NCBI RefSeq assembly: GCF_000166275.1
Contig: NZ_CM001023.1
Coordinates: 3,785,001-3,849,000, forward strand
Reading direction: 5' to 3'
Source of the DNA: Algoriphagus machipongonensis
Lineage (GTDB): Bacteria > Bacteroidota > Bacteroidia > Cytophagales > Cyclobacteriaceae
Length of the DNA stretch: 64,000 nt
Shown: positions 19,498 to 28,818 of the stretch, one piece after another
Layout of the letters: every line of letters begins with the position of its first letter
How positions within the stretch are numbered: the first letter of the stretch is position 1
Program-made: the position numbers and the translations under genes
The notes under the pieces: generated by a model
Told to the model about the DNA's origin: nothing
The model's input: only the letters and a program-made list of their open reading frames with translations
The model's database searches: none

Positions 19498-19750
19498 TGC
19501 TTTTATATTTAATCCATTTGAAAAGTATCTATTTATTTCAAATAATCCATTGTAACCTTTGTAGTCTGTATAACAAAGGGCTTTAAATCTGATTTTTTTT
19601 ACATAGTTCATCGGTCTTATACAACTTACACATTTTGGACACCTCGAATTTTCTATATAAATTAAATAATAATTCACATTCACATTTATGATTTTTTCTA
19701 TTTAGATGAATGGCATATTTCATATTTGATGGATTGTTTCGCTAGCAGGT

Positions 19751-19774
19751 ATTGTACTCCATAGAGAGTACAAT
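19751..19774. promoter_or_regulatory. Perfect 9-bp inverted repeat between DUF2911 and OsmC genes
   Basis: ATTGTACTC, a 6-nt spacer, then GAGTACAAT. It sits 112 bp upstream of the OsmC start and about 250 bp upstream of the DUF2911 start, in an otherwise featureless 388-bp divergent region (19498-19885). It could be a dimeric repressor operator, since OsmC/Ohr genes are often controlled by MarR-type regulators, or an RNA hairpin; no T-run follows that would make it a terminator. Confidence 0.4.
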
Positions 19775-19885
19775 TTGATTTTAGTTTCCTGCATTTGGGA
19801 ATCTGATTTTCTACCGGGAAGAATTGAATTTTCACGAATCTCGTTCGTCAATTCTACTTTTCTGATTTTTAAATATTTCCATCAA

Positions 19886-20398
19886 ATGAAACAACAAGAA
19901 GAAATCAAAAGCAAGTTTATCCGAACCCAAAAAGCCCTCATTTTAAAACCCTCCATGGGAATTGGGGTAAAAGTTTCAAAAACCCGTATTATTTCCGGTC
20001 TCTCTTGTGAAAGCCGAGAAGGAGATTATGTCCTCAAAACCGATATGCCTAGCCAAGTTGGAGGTAATGAAACTGGACCTACAGCTGGAGTCTTGGGCAG
20101 AGCTGCTTTGGGCAGTTGCCTTGCGATTGGTTATATGATGTGGGCTTCAAGACTAGATGTGATCATTGACAGTCTGGAGGTTCATATAGTAACTAAATTT
20201 GATGATGGGGCATTATTTGACACTTCGGATTCTCCTCCTGGATACACAGAAATTAAGTATCATGTGAAAGTAGTCAGCCCTTCTCGCAAGGAAGATGTTG
20301 AGAATGCAATTAATGAGGGAGATAAGCATAGCCCTTATCTAGATGTATTCTCTAGAGCACAAAACTGCGTTCGGGAACTAGAAATTAAAACTACTTAG
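19886..20398 (+). CDS. OsmC family protein
   Basis: 170 aa from ATG 19886; the longer frame from 19775 adds an unlikely leader. The typical OsmC core is GPTAGVLGRAALGSCLAIGYMMWA, with a conserved Cys in GSC, followed by SLEVHIVTKFDDGALF and SPYLDVF. Canonical OsmC/Ohr enzymes use two cysteines to reduce organic hydroperoxides. Here the second canonical cysteine would fall near SPYLDVF, where no VCP motif is seen, so this may be the YhfA-like or non-peroxidase branch. A methyltransferase gene follows 11 bp downstream. Confidence 0.82.
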   Translation: MKQQEEIKSKFIRTQKALILKPSMGIGVKVSKTRIISGLSCESREGDYVLKTDMPSQVGGNETGPTAGVLGRAALGSCLAIGYMMWASRLDVIIDSLEVHIVTKFDDGALFDTSDSPPGYTEIKYHVKVVSPSRKEDVENAINEGDKHSPYLDVFSRAQNCVRELEIKTT

Positions 20399-20409
20399 AC
20401 CCCAATATT

Positions 20410-21228
20410 ATGAATCCAGATTTGCAAAGGAGAGTTCAAAGATATGGATGGGATAAGGCTTCAGAATTCTACGAAAAGAGTTGGGAGCAACAGCTAAAAC
20501 CTGCTCATGATTTGTTGCTTGAATCCGCCCAGGTGAAAAAAGGCGAATCTATTTTAGATATAGCAGCGGGGACTGGTTTGATAACTTTTAAAATGGCAGA
20601 GAAGGTTGGTTCTAAGGGTAACATCTTAGCAACAGATCTTTCTGATGAAATGGTAAAAATTGGCAATAACTTAACCTCATCTAAAAGCTTATCGAATGTG
20701 GAATTTAGGAGAATGGATGCCGAAAACCTATCTATCGATAGTGGGATTTTTGATCTGGTAACATGTGCTTTGGGAATCATGTATTTTCCCGATCCTGATA
20801 AAGCTTTGTCGGAAATGTATCGAGTATTGAAACCCGGAGGCAGATGTGCAGTTGCAATTTGGGGGTCCAGGAAAAAATGTGGTTGGGCGGAAATTTTTCC
20901 AATTGTAGATGCCCGTGTAAGCTCCGATGTTTGTCCTATGTTTTTTAATCTGGGAGAAAAAGATGTGATAAAACTTCCTTTTCAGAAAGCTGGATTTAAA
21001 GATGTTTCAATTCAAAAAATAGAAGTCACCCTCCATTATCCTAACGAAGAAGAAGCTTGTCAAGCATCTTTCATGGGCGGACCTGTAGCCATGGCCTATT
21101 CTAGGTTCGATGATAAAAACAAAGAAGATGCTCATAGAGAATACATTGAGTCTATTCAAGCATTTAAAACAGCAAATGGCTATGATATTCCTGGGGAATT
21201 TGTTGTAGCAAGTGGCGTTAAAAATTAA
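20410..21228 (+). CDS. Class I SAM-dependent methyltransferase
   Basis: 272 aa. Motif I is ILDIAAGTGLIT (residues ~48-59), the acidic residue after beta-2 is in LATDLSDEMV, and motif post-I/II is LVTCALGIMYFPDPDKALSEMYRVLKPGG, as in UbiE/Methyltransf_11 proteins. No signal peptide. It is 11 bp after the OsmC gene and probably cotranscribed. The substrate is unknown; the family methylates small molecules such as quinones or sterol-like lipids. Confidence 0.82.
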   Translation: MNPDLQRRVQRYGWDKASEFYEKSWEQQLKPAHDLLLESAQVKKGESILDIAAGTGLITFKMAEKVGSKGNILATDLSDEMVKIGNNLTSSKSLSNVEFRRMDAENLSIDSGIFDLVTCALGIMYFPDPDKALSEMYRVLKPGGRCAVAIWGSRKKCGWAEIFPIVDARVSSDVCPMFFNLGEKDVIKLPFQKAGFKDVSIQKIEVTLHYPNEEEACQASFMGGPVAMAYSRFDDKNKEDAHREYIESIQAFKTANGYDIPGEFVVASGVKN

Positions 21229-21379
21229 TCAGTACCATTTTTCATCACTAGAGATCAAGGACTTGTAAATTGAGATTAGAATCACATGAATTATCACATT
21301 CTTTGGATATATGGTTAACATTTAAAATCTTTCTAGTCCATTGAAAGTGTTCAACTATTATTTTTAAACAAAAAATTCT

Positions 21380-22339
21380 TTGAAAGCTGCAGTAAGAAGA
21401 AACTACGGAAACCAAGAGGCTATTTTTATTGAAAACTTGAATAAACCAATACCCAAGGAGGATGAGGTCATAGTTCAGGTGAAAGCAAATACTGTCAACC
21501 GTACAGATTGCGCGAACTTAACTGGCGAACCATTTATAATGAAGTTAATGCTGGGATATTCAAGTCCGAGTAAAATCATTATTGGAACTGATTTTTCGGG
21601 AGTGGTAATGGAATCAGGATTTTTAGCCGGAAACTTTAAAAAAGGAGACCGAGTATTTGGCTTTTATGATATGGGATTAGAATCCCAGGCTGAATTTGTC
21701 TGCGTTAAAAAAGATTACCTTTTGCCAATTCCGGACTCCATAGACTTTAAACAAGCAGTCGCTGGACTGGAAGGTGCACACTATGCTTACTCTTTCATTC
21801 ATTATGTAGATATCCAGCCTGGACAAAAAGTACTGATCAATGGGGCCACAGGAGCAATAGGATCAGCTTTACTTCAATTTTCCAGACAGTTTGATATTGA
21901 AATAACAGCCACCTGCAACACAGAAAACATTGATTTAATAAAAAAACTAGGAGCGGACAAAATCATTGACTTCACGAAGGAAGATTTTACCAAAACAGAA
22001 GAATCCTATGATTATATTTTTGACTCTGTCGGAAAAAGTACCTTTGGGGCATGCAAACCGATCTTAAAGGAAAAAGGAATCTACATTTCTTCTGAATTAG
22101 GGCCAAAAGCAGAAAATATATTTTACTCTCTTGCATCAAAATTCCGTAAAAATAAAAAAGTGGTTTTCCCCATACCCTTTAGTCAAAAAAAGACGATGCC
22201 TTACATCATCAACTTATTAAAATCAGGAAAATTTAAACCTGTCATCGATCGGGAATATCCTCTATCAGAAATCTCTGAAGCCTATAAATATGTTCTATCT
22301 GGGAATAAAACTGGAAATGTGATCATTAATCACGACTAA
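21380..22339 (+). CDS. Zinc-independent MDR oxidoreductase (quinone-reductase-like)
   Basis: 319 aa, starting with TTG at 21380: KAAVRRNYG directly after it is the standard family N-terminus, so the TTG start is well supported. It has a GroES-like N-terminal domain (GTDFSGVVMESG) and a Rossmann domain with NGATGAIGSALLQF, the NADPH-binding GxxGxxG. It lacks the Cys cluster of zinc alcohol dehydrogenases. Family members reduce quinones or alpha,beta-unsaturated carbonyls. It has its own ~150-bp upstream region and is probably monocistronic. Confidence 0.82.
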   Translation: MKAAVRRNYGNQEAIFIENLNKPIPKEDEVIVQVKANTVNRTDCANLTGEPFIMKLMLGYSSPSKIIIGTDFSGVVMESGFLAGNFKKGDRVFGFYDMGLESQAEFVCVKKDYLLPIPDSIDFKQAVAGLEGAHYAYSFIHYVDIQPGQKVLINGATGAIGSALLQFSRQFDIEITATCNTENIDLIKKLGADKIIDFTKEDFTKTEESYDYIFDSVGKSTFGACKPILKEKGIYISSELGPKAENIFYSLASKFRKNKKVVFPIPFSQKKTMPYIINLLKSGKFKPVIDREYPLSEISEAYKYVLSGNKTGNVIINHD

Positions 22340-22453
22340 TTAATTCAAGAATTCTGTTAATTAAAACTGAACGAATGTTAACCCAACCGTAATAAGGAAA
22401 ATATTTAGCCCTCGCATAAGTTCAATAACTTTCTTCTCTTAAAATATATTCAT

Positions 22454-23260
22454 GTGAAACGTCGACCCTTCCTACAAAAAATCTCCTTGCTTTCTTCAGT
22501 AGCTGTAGCATTGCCTCTGACAAGCTTTGGAAAGGATTTACCTTTTCGAGCTCCTCGATTAAAGTTCATCACCGCTTCAGATGGCCATTTTGGGCAACCA
22601 GACACTGATTATACAAGTTCACATAATAATCTGATGAACGCCATCAACAAAGAAGAGAATGTAGATTTTGTAGTTTTTAATGGGGACTTAATACATGACG
22701 AACCTGCCTTCATGCCACAGGTAAAAACTTTTTACGATAAATTGAATTCGCCCTATTATGTGTCTAGAGGAAATCATGACAAGGTATCATCCCAAGTCTG
22801 GGAGGAAATTTGGGGCACGAAAGAAGACCATGCATTTCAAACAAAAGATGGATCTGGGGTCATCTTACTTAGCGCTTCCAATGAAGAGGGCGAATATCTC
22901 TGTGGAAATGTCGATTTCCTAAAATCCAAATTGGATTCTTTTACTTCCCTATCTCATGTTTTTGTCTTTATTCATATCTCCCAAAAAGAATGGACCCGGC
23001 ATGGAATAGAATGCGCAGCGCTAATCAATTTAATAGCCCAATACCCCAATGTAAAAGCAACGTTTCATGGTCATGATCATGATGTTGACGGAATTATGCT
23101 GGACCAGAAAAAACCTTACTTATGGTCTGGACATTTTGGTGGAAGTTGGGGAAACCCCTTTCCCTCCTACCGGGTTTGTGAAATTTCTGAGGAAGGAAAA
23201 ACAATCACTTACCTTAAATCTGTAAAAGAAGGTACGGTCTTAAATGCTCATTTACTTTAA
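22454..23260 (+). CDS. Exported calcineurin-like metallophosphoesterase
   Basis: 268 aa with GTG start at 22454. The N-terminus KRRPFLQKISLLSSVAVALPL is a twin-arginine-like or Sec leader. All five metal-binding blocks are present: ASDGH (D43, H45), NGDL (D78), GNHD (N107, H108), VFIH (H174) and HGHDHD (H205, H207). The substrate could be a phosphodiester or phosphomonoester; it is probably periplasmic. A strong hairpin follows. Confidence 0.85.
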   Translation: MKRRPFLQKISLLSSVAVALPLTSFGKDLPFRAPRLKFITASDGHFGQPDTDYTSSHNNLMNAINKEENVDFVVFNGDLIHDEPAFMPQVKTFYDKLNSPYYVSRGNHDKVSSQVWEEIWGTKEDHAFQTKDGSGVILLSASNEEGEYLCGNVDFLKSKLDSFTSLSHVFVFIHISQKEWTRHGIECAALINLIAQYPNVKATFHGHDHDVDGIMLDQKKPYLWSGHFGGSWGNPFPSYRVCEISEEGKTITYLKSVKEGTVLNAHLL

Positions 23261-23274
23261 AGACAACAAATAAA

Positions 23275-23302
23275 AAAGGATCCAAACGTATTTGGATCCT
23301 TT
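23275..23302. terminator. Bidirectional terminator
   Basis: A perfect 12-bp stem, AAAGGATCCAAA / TTTGGATCCTTT, with a CGTA loop, between the convergent phosphoesterase and PPOX genes. The T-run (TTTTTTA) is best on the minus strand, so it serves mainly the PPOX gene, but it lies 15 bp past the plus-strand stop and can serve both. Confidence 0.82.
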
Positions 23303-23346
23303 ACTATATCGATAAATAGCTTGTTACTTTTATTTTTCGGGCATTA

Positions 23347-23880
23347 TTAAATTTTCAATTCGCCTTCTACTCCTACATCCATTGGCTTTCCAGTAATCAT
23401 TCCAAAAAGCATCTTCACACCTGCCAAGCCAGCCCCATTCTTCGTTCCCCAATAATGTCCGGCCTGAGGATTAAATTTAATTACAGAGATCCTAGGATCA
23501 TCTTTTCCTTTCGGAAACCAATTTTTGGCAATGGAATCCCATAATTCATGAATCATTTCTTTGTTTTGGCTGATTTCTGCATTTCCCTGAAGTTCTAAAA
23601 ACTCCATGGAACTAGGCTTCTGAAACAACAATCTTGCTCGGGAATTCTTATTTATTTCTTCATTTTTTGCACTATCAATAGCACTTAGAAACCAAAGGGT
23701 ACCGTCTTCATCAGACTTCTGAACACTCATAGGACGGGCTGATTGACTATCATCAAAAGAAACCTCAGTTTGAAAAAAACACAAACTAGAAGAATCCACC
23801 ATCTCTCTGATTTTTTTGACTGCCTCTTTGCCAGTCAAATTTTCAATGCTATGCTTTATTTCTTTATTTAAGGTATCCAT
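23347..23880 (-). CDS. Pyridoxamine 5'-phosphate oxidase-family protein (general stress protein 26-like)
   Basis: 177 aa. It has the split-barrel FMN-binding fold typical of GsiB/GSP26-type proteins: SLCFFQTEVSFDDSQSARPMSV, DGTLWFLSAIDSAKNEEI and SRARLLFQKPSSMEFLELQGNAEI. The likely cofactor is FMN or F420-like; the reaction is unknown. There is a terminator 45 bp downstream. A decayed coding fragment lies just upstream on the same strand. Confidence 0.85.
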   Translation of the reverse strand: MDTLNKEIKHSIENLTGKEAVKKIREMVDSSSLCFFQTEVSFDDSQSARPMSVQKSDEDGTLWFLSAIDSAKNEEINKNSRARLLFQKPSSMEFLELQGNAEISQNKEMIHELWDSIAKNWFPKGKDDPRISVIKFNPQAGHYWGTKNGAGLAGVKMLFGMITGKPMDVGVEGELKI

Positions 23881-23935
23881 AATTCTTTTTTTAAATGTTC
23901 AGTTATTGTAATGCAATGGGCTTGCCATATACTTT

Positions 23936-24103
23936 TTACACCTCCAAATTCAGATCAAAAGGCTTGAGAGGCATATTTTGAATTAAAATAAAGGAGTCCT
24001 GTTTAGCATTCACCGTCAATTTTGCCCAAACTGAGGAATTGAATTCATTACCCTTTAGAGATATTGGGACTGTACTTTCTTTAATTATCGTAATTTTAGT
24101 ATT
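23936..24103 (-). pseudogene. Probable C-terminal relic of a lost gene
   Basis: A 55-codon frame with convincing beta-strand-like composition (for example ESTVPISLKGNEFNSSVWAK, then DSFILIQNMPLKPFDLNLEV) ending in TAA at 23936. It is closed upstream by TAG at 24104-24106 and has no plausible ATG/GTG/TTG start before its last half. It reads as the C-terminus of a protein whose 5' part was removed, the break lying next to the FdhF-family gene start at 24115. I do not recognise the family. A chance open frame remains possible. Confidence 0.35.
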
Positions 24104-24114
24104 CTATCTCCGTC

Positions 24115-26352
24115 ATGAAAACAGGTAAACCCGCCACATCTGCAGCCGGCCCTAAAGCTATTTATCATGCTATGGAAAAGGCTTTCCAATCCATGAAGGT
24201 TTCTAAAACCTTCCGAATCCTTGGTGCCTTAAACCAAAAAGGAGGAGTGGATTGTCCTGGCTGTGCCTGGCCTGACCCCAAGCATAGGTCTCGTCTTGGT
24301 GAGTACTGTGAAAATGGCGTAAAGGCTATCGCTGAAGAGGCAATGGATAAGAATGCTGATGCCGATTTTTTTAAAAACAACAGCATCCAAAAGATGCGGC
24401 AGCAAACTGATTATTGGCTGGGGCATCAGGGCCGATTAACCCAACCTATGAGGATCAAAAAAGGAGATTCTCATTATTCACCAGTCTCTTGGGAATTGGT
24501 TTTTGAGGAAGTATCCAGTCAGCTAAATAAGCTAAACTCTAAAAATGACGCTATATTTTATACTTCTGGAAGAACCAGTAATGAAGCTGCTTTTCTCTAC
24601 CAGCTATTTGTAAGGATATTTGGCACCAACAATATGCCTGACTGCTCCAACATGTGTCATGAATCAAGTGGGGTAGCATTAAGCCATACCTTGGGAATTG
24701 GGAAAGGGTCTGTAAAGCTAGAGGACTTTTACTTATCAGATTTGATTTTGATCTTCGGCCAAAACCCGGGAACGAATCACCCGAGAATGCTCTCGGCATT
24801 GAAAAAAGCGAAGGAAAACGGCGCAAAAATCGTAGTTATCAATCCACTCAAAGAAGCTGGTTTACTGAGTTTTGAAGACCCACAGTCCATTTCGGGAATT
24901 TTAGGAATAGGAGCACCACTTGCTGATTTATATCTGCAGGTTAGAATCAACGAAGATGTAGCACTTGTTCAGGCTGTTGCTAAGAAGTTAATGGATCGCG
25001 CCAAAAAGGATCCGGCGATATTAGATCATGATTTTATCCAATCAAAAACTGACGGATTTGAAACCTACCAACAATCACTAGAGGAATTAGATGAGGAATC
25101 TTTGATTCTCAGGACAGGACTAGAACCTGAACAAATTGAAGAGTTTGTAAATCTAGTTTCCTCCAGAAGCAAAATCATCGCTTGCTGGGCAATGGGACTG
25201 ACACAGCATGTCAATGCTGTGGACAATATTCAGGAAATCGTCAATCTCCTTTTACTCAAAGGAAGCATAGGGAAACCTGGCGCAGGCACGTGCCCGGTGA
25301 GAGGTCATAGCAATGTGCAGGGAGATAGAACCATGGGAATATGGGAGAAACCAAGTAAACAGTTTTTGGATTCATTGGCAAGTACTTTTGGTTTTGAGCC
25401 CCCCAGAAACCATGGAGTGGATGTAGTTGACTCCATCCAATTAATGCACTCTGAGCCAGGCAAAGTTTTTATGTCTATGGGTGGAAATCTACTTTCCGCT
25501 GCCCCTGACACGTCTTTTACCCAAGTTGCCCTAGAAAACTGCGCAATGACCATCCATGTCTCCACCAAACTGAATCGCTCACATTTACATCATGGAGAAG
25601 TTGGTTTTATTCTCCCTTGTTTAGGAAGAACGGACATCATTCAGGAAAAGTCTGGCGTTCAGAAATTGACGGTGGAAAACTCCATGGGTCTTGTACATAG
25701 CACACAGGGAAATCAAACTCCAAGATCAGGTTTTCTTCTTAGCGAACCCCACATCATTTCTCAAATCGCCTCGAAAACAGTTGGAAATGAAATAGTCAAT
25801 TGGAATCAATTGATAGATGATTATGATCAAATACGAGAATTGATAGCTAAATCGGTGGCTGGCTTTGAAGACTTCAATAAGAAAATAAAAGATCATAATG
25901 TACTCGAGCTTCCTAACGGACCAAGGGAAGGCCATTTTCCAAATGATATTGGTAAAGCTAGATTTACGATCAACTCCCTTTCAGAAAATCAATTAGAAGA
26001 GAATGAATTACTGATGATGACGATTCGTAGCCATGATCAATTTAACACGACCATTTATGGCATGGATGATCGCTATCGAGGTATTTATGGCATCCGAACA
26101 GTTGTTTTAATGAATCAATCAGACATCAAGAACCTGAAACTTGAAGTTGAAAAGCCCATTACATTATTTAATGAATATCAGGGTAAATTAAGGAAAGTGG
26201 AAGGTTTGACTATTATCCCTTATAATATTCCTGAAAAGTGCATTGCCACCTACTTTCCTGAGTGTAATGAGCTTGTTCCGATAGGAATAAAAGCCCGAAA
26301 AAGTAATACTCCTGCTAGCAAATCCATTAAAATCAAAGTTCATCAACCCTGA
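24115..26352 (+). CDS. FdhF/YdeP-family molybdopterin oxidoreductase
   Basis: 745 aa. N-terminal GGVDCPGCAWPDPKHRS and EYCENGVKA are the signature of the YdeP branch; the middle contains TSGRTSNEAAFLYQ, SNMCHESSGVAL and GQNPGTNHPRM, typical molybdopterin-guanine-dinucleotide contacts, and a C-terminal MopB domain (TIRSHDQFNTTIYGMDDRYRG). YdeP relatives are linked to acid resistance in E. coli; the reaction is unknown. No Moco biosynthesis, FdhD or electron-transfer partner gene is nearby. The PPIase gene follows 22 bp downstream. Confidence 0.85.
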   Translation: MKTGKPATSAAGPKAIYHAMEKAFQSMKVSKTFRILGALNQKGGVDCPGCAWPDPKHRSRLGEYCENGVKAIAEEAMDKNADADFFKNNSIQKMRQQTDYWLGHQGRLTQPMRIKKGDSHYSPVSWELVFEEVSSQLNKLNSKNDAIFYTSGRTSNEAAFLYQLFVRIFGTNNMPDCSNMCHESSGVALSHTLGIGKGSVKLEDFYLSDLILIFGQNPGTNHPRMLSALKKAKENGAKIVVINPLKEAGLLSFEDPQSISGILGIGAPLADLYLQVRINEDVALVQAVAKKLMDRAKKDPAILDHDFIQSKTDGFETYQQSLEELDEESLILRTGLEPEQIEEFVNLVSSRSKIIACWAMGLTQHVNAVDNIQEIVNLLLLKGSIGKPGAGTCPVRGHSNVQGDRTMGIWEKPSKQFLDSLASTFGFEPPRNHGVDVVDSIQLMHSEPGKVFMSMGGNLLSAAPDTSFTQVALENCAMTIHVSTKLNRSHLHHGEVGFILPCLGRTDIIQEKSGVQKLTVENSMGLVHSTQGNQTPRSGFLLSEPHIISQIASKTVGNEIVNWNQLIDDYDQIRELIAKSVAGFEDFNKKIKDHNVLELPNGPREGHFPNDIGKARFTINSLSENQLEENELLMMTIRSHDQFNTTIYGMDDRYRGIYGIRTVVLMNQSDIKNLKLEVEKPITLFNEYQGKLRKVEGLTIIPYNIPEKCIATYFPECNELVPIGIKARKSNTPASKSIKIKVHQP

Positions 26353-26374
26353 ATTAACATCATCCTTGATAGTC

Positions 26375-27103
26375 ATGAAATCAAAAGTAATACCTCACCT
26401 ACTCCTCGCCATCCTTATTTTTACTGCTTGTAAAAGCAATCAAATATTAGGAGATTTTTCTCCAGAGGAAATTTCAAAAATCGAGTATTTTAAAGAATTG
26501 ATCCCAAAAAAAGACCCTTATTATCATGTCTTAATTGCCACATCCGAAGGGGACATGATGGTACAGCTATTCAATATCACACCTCTCCACCGGGATAATT
26601 TCATTTCAAAAGTTAAAGCCAACTATTATGACAGTCTGGAATTTCACCGAGTGATCAATGATTTTATGATCCAAGGAGGTCGCCATAAGCTATCTCCAGA
26701 GGAAAACCCCTATCAAGGAGAATTAATCCCCGCTGAATTCAGAATAGAAGAAGGCGTTTACCATCGAAGAGGAGCATTGGCAGCTGCAAGAACCAACAAT
26801 CCCGAAAAGGCAAGCAGCAGCACTCAGTTCTACATTGTGCAAAGAAAAGCTTATCGTAAATCTCAATTAGACAGTTTGATAATTGAGCGGGAACTTACTC
26901 TAAACGATGAACAAAAAGCACTTTATTTATCGACTGGAGGAACTCCCCATCTGGATGGAGGATACACGGTTTTCGGCAAACTTGAAATAGGATATGATGT
27001 ATTAGACAAGATTGCTGAAACTGATACAGATGAAAAAGATCAACCCGTAAACCCCATCAGAATGAAAATGTATTTACTGAACCAGCCCAAAAAACTGAAA
27101 TAA
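26375..27103 (+). CDS. Cyclophilin-type peptidyl-prolyl isomerase, lipoprotein
   Basis: 242 aa from ATG 26375 (an in-frame TTG at 26366 adds three residues). A lipoprotein leader, MKSKVIPHLLLAILIFTAC, is followed by a cyclophilin domain: SLEFHRVINDFMIQGG, RRGALAAARTNNPEKASSSTQFYI and GYTVFGKLEIGYDVLDKIAE. It has the insertion between strand and Gln motif that is usual for Bacteroidota periplasmic cyclophilins. It is probably tethered in the periplasm and helps fold exported proteins. Confidence 0.88.
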   Translation: MKSKVIPHLLLAILIFTACKSNQILGDFSPEEISKIEYFKELIPKKDPYYHVLIATSEGDMMVQLFNITPLHRDNFISKVKANYYDSLEFHRVINDFMIQGGRHKLSPEENPYQGELIPAEFRIEEGVYHRRGALAAARTNNPEKASSSTQFYIVQRKAYRKSQLDSLIIERELTLNDEQKALYLSTGGTPHLDGGYTVFGKLEIGYDVLDKIAETDTDEKDQPVNPIRMKMYLLNQPKKLK

Positions 27104-27197
27104 TTTCCAGGCTAAACTCTTACCTAAAGAACATTCCCCATTCTAGTTCTTTTGAATCAAATTAAATACCAGTAATTTCAAGAGAAATTTTCTTTTT

Positions 27198-28787
27198 ATG
27201 AAACAAACCAAAATTCTTCTTCTCTATATTTTCAGTCTGGCAATGGTCTCTTGTAAGTCAAATCCAGAACCACCAAGTAACCCAAATATTGTTTTCATCC
27301 TAGTGGATGACCTTGGGTACAATGATGTGAGTTTTATGGGAAGTGAATTTTATGAAACACCAAACATAGATAAGGTGGCATCGAAGGGAATGATTTTCAC
27401 GAATGGATATGCAAATTCTGCTGTTTGTAGCCCATCTAGAGCGAGTTTAATGACTGGTAGATTTACGGCTGTTCATGGGATCACTGATTGGATAGGTGCT
27501 CCTCAAGGGGAAGCTTGGAGGAGTTACAAACGCTACTCCAAATTACTCCCGGCTGAGTACAATCATCAACTATCCAAAGAAATAACAACACTGCCTGAGG
27601 CCTTAAAGCAGGAGGGTTATAAAACCTTCTTTGCGGGAAAATGGCATCTTGGATCTGCTGAAGAAAATTCACTACCTACAGATCATGGGTTTGACATCAA
27701 CAAAGGTGGCTACCATGTAGGTGGTCCTTATTCTGGAGGCTATTTCTCTCCATTTGAAAATCCTTTCATGGAGGATTTTGAGGAGGAAAAAGGAATCAGC
27801 CTTTCTATGAAATTAGCAAAAGAAACTAACCTCTTCATCGAGCAAAATAAAGAGGAGAAGTTTCTAGCTTACCTTTCATTCTATGCCGTCCATGCCCCAA
27901 TCCAAACTTCAAAAGAAAAGTGGTCCAAGTACCGAAATAAGGCTGAAGCCATGGGTATTGATTCAACTGGGTTTGAAATGGAGCGGGTTTTACCTGCTAG
28001 AAAGTATCAGGACAATCCAGTGTATGCCGGATTGATTGAGCAAATGGATGAAGCTGTAGGTGCCGTTGTAGATCAGCTAGAAAAATTGGGCTTATCCGAA
28101 AACACCATCATCGTATTCACCTCAGATAATGGAGGAGTAGTTTCAGGAGATAATTATTCTACAAACCTGGATCCATTAAGAGGAGGAAAAGGCTATCAAT
28201 GGGAAGGTGGAACAAGAATACCCTATATGATTTATGTCCCTTGGCTTGAAAACAACGGACAGAGAAATGATACGCCAGTTAGTGGAGTAGATTTTTATCC
28301 TACTCTACTTGATTTTGCTGGTGTAAATGAGATTTCGCAGCCTTTGGATGGTCAGAGCATTCGTCCCGTATTAGAAGGAGGAACCTTGGAGGAAAGATCC
28401 ATCTATTGGCATTATCCTCATTATGGTAATCAAGGAGGTGAACCTAACTCGAGCATTAGAAAAGGAGATTGGAAGTTAATCCATTATTGGGAAGATGGAC
28501 ATGAGGAGCTGTATAACCTTGGCAATGACCTCGGTGAAGTAAATGACCTTATAAAAGAGAATCCAGAAATCGCCTCTTCTTTATCTAAAGAGTTATTAGG
28601 ATGGTTGGATTCCAATCAAGCAAATTATGCGCATATAGATCCACTCTACAATCCAGATTCTGCAGCCATAGTTTTAGAAAATTACAAGACCAATTTAATT
28701 CAGCGATTGGAAAACCAACGCAAAAACATGCTTTCCAAAACTTTTCAGCCTAACAAAGATTGGTGGGGAAGTAAAACCGTAGACTGA
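27198..28787 (+). CDS. FGly sulfatase, lipoprotein (S1 family)
   Basis: 529 aa. Lipoprotein leader with Cys19 (IFSLAMVSC). The sulfatase core has metal-binding VDDLGYNDV, the formylglycine motif C77-S-P-S-R, GKWHLG and FTSDNGG. The Cys must be converted to formylglycine by a maturase not encoded here. S1 enzymes release sulfate from sulfated glycans, in marine Bacteroidota mostly algal ones. It is the first gene of the operon ending at 34523; the neighbours suggest a sulfated L-hexose as substrate. The exact S1 subfamily cannot be set by eye. Confidence 0.9.
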   Translation: MKQTKILLLYIFSLAMVSCKSNPEPPSNPNIVFILVDDLGYNDVSFMGSEFYETPNIDKVASKGMIFTNGYANSAVCSPSRASLMTGRFTAVHGITDWIGAPQGEAWRSYKRYSKLLPAEYNHQLSKEITTLPEALKQEGYKTFFAGKWHLGSAEENSLPTDHGFDINKGGYHVGGPYSGGYFSPFENPFMEDFEEEKGISLSMKLAKETNLFIEQNKEEKFLAYLSFYAVHAPIQTSKEKWSKYRNKAEAMGIDSTGFEMERVLPARKYQDNPVYAGLIEQMDEAVGAVVDQLEKLGLSENTIIVFTSDNGGVVSGDNYSTNLDPLRGGKGYQWEGGTRIPYMIYVPWLENNGQRNDTPVSGVDFYPTLLDFAGVNEISQPLDGQSIRPVLEGGTLEERSIYWHYPHYGNQGGEPNSSIRKGDWKLIHYWEDGHEELYNLGNDLGEVNDLIKENPEIASSLSKELLGWLDSNQANYAHIDPLYNPDSAAIVLENYKTNLIQRLENQRKNMLSKTFQPNKDWWGSKTVD

Positions 28788-28818
28788 TCATTCTAAACCC
28801 AAAAAACCCGTATAGATT

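Noticed and set aside
19498..19885. Open extensions of both the DUF2911 frame (to 19683) and the OsmC frame (from 19775)
   Set aside because: The added residues are not protein-like and internal ATGs at 19497 and 19886 begin a signal peptide and a normal OsmC N-terminus.
27120..27160. AAAGAAC / GTTCTTT hairpin between the cyclophilin and sulfatase genes
   Set aside because: Only 7 weak base pairs with a 13-nt loop and a poor T-run; not convincing as a terminator.
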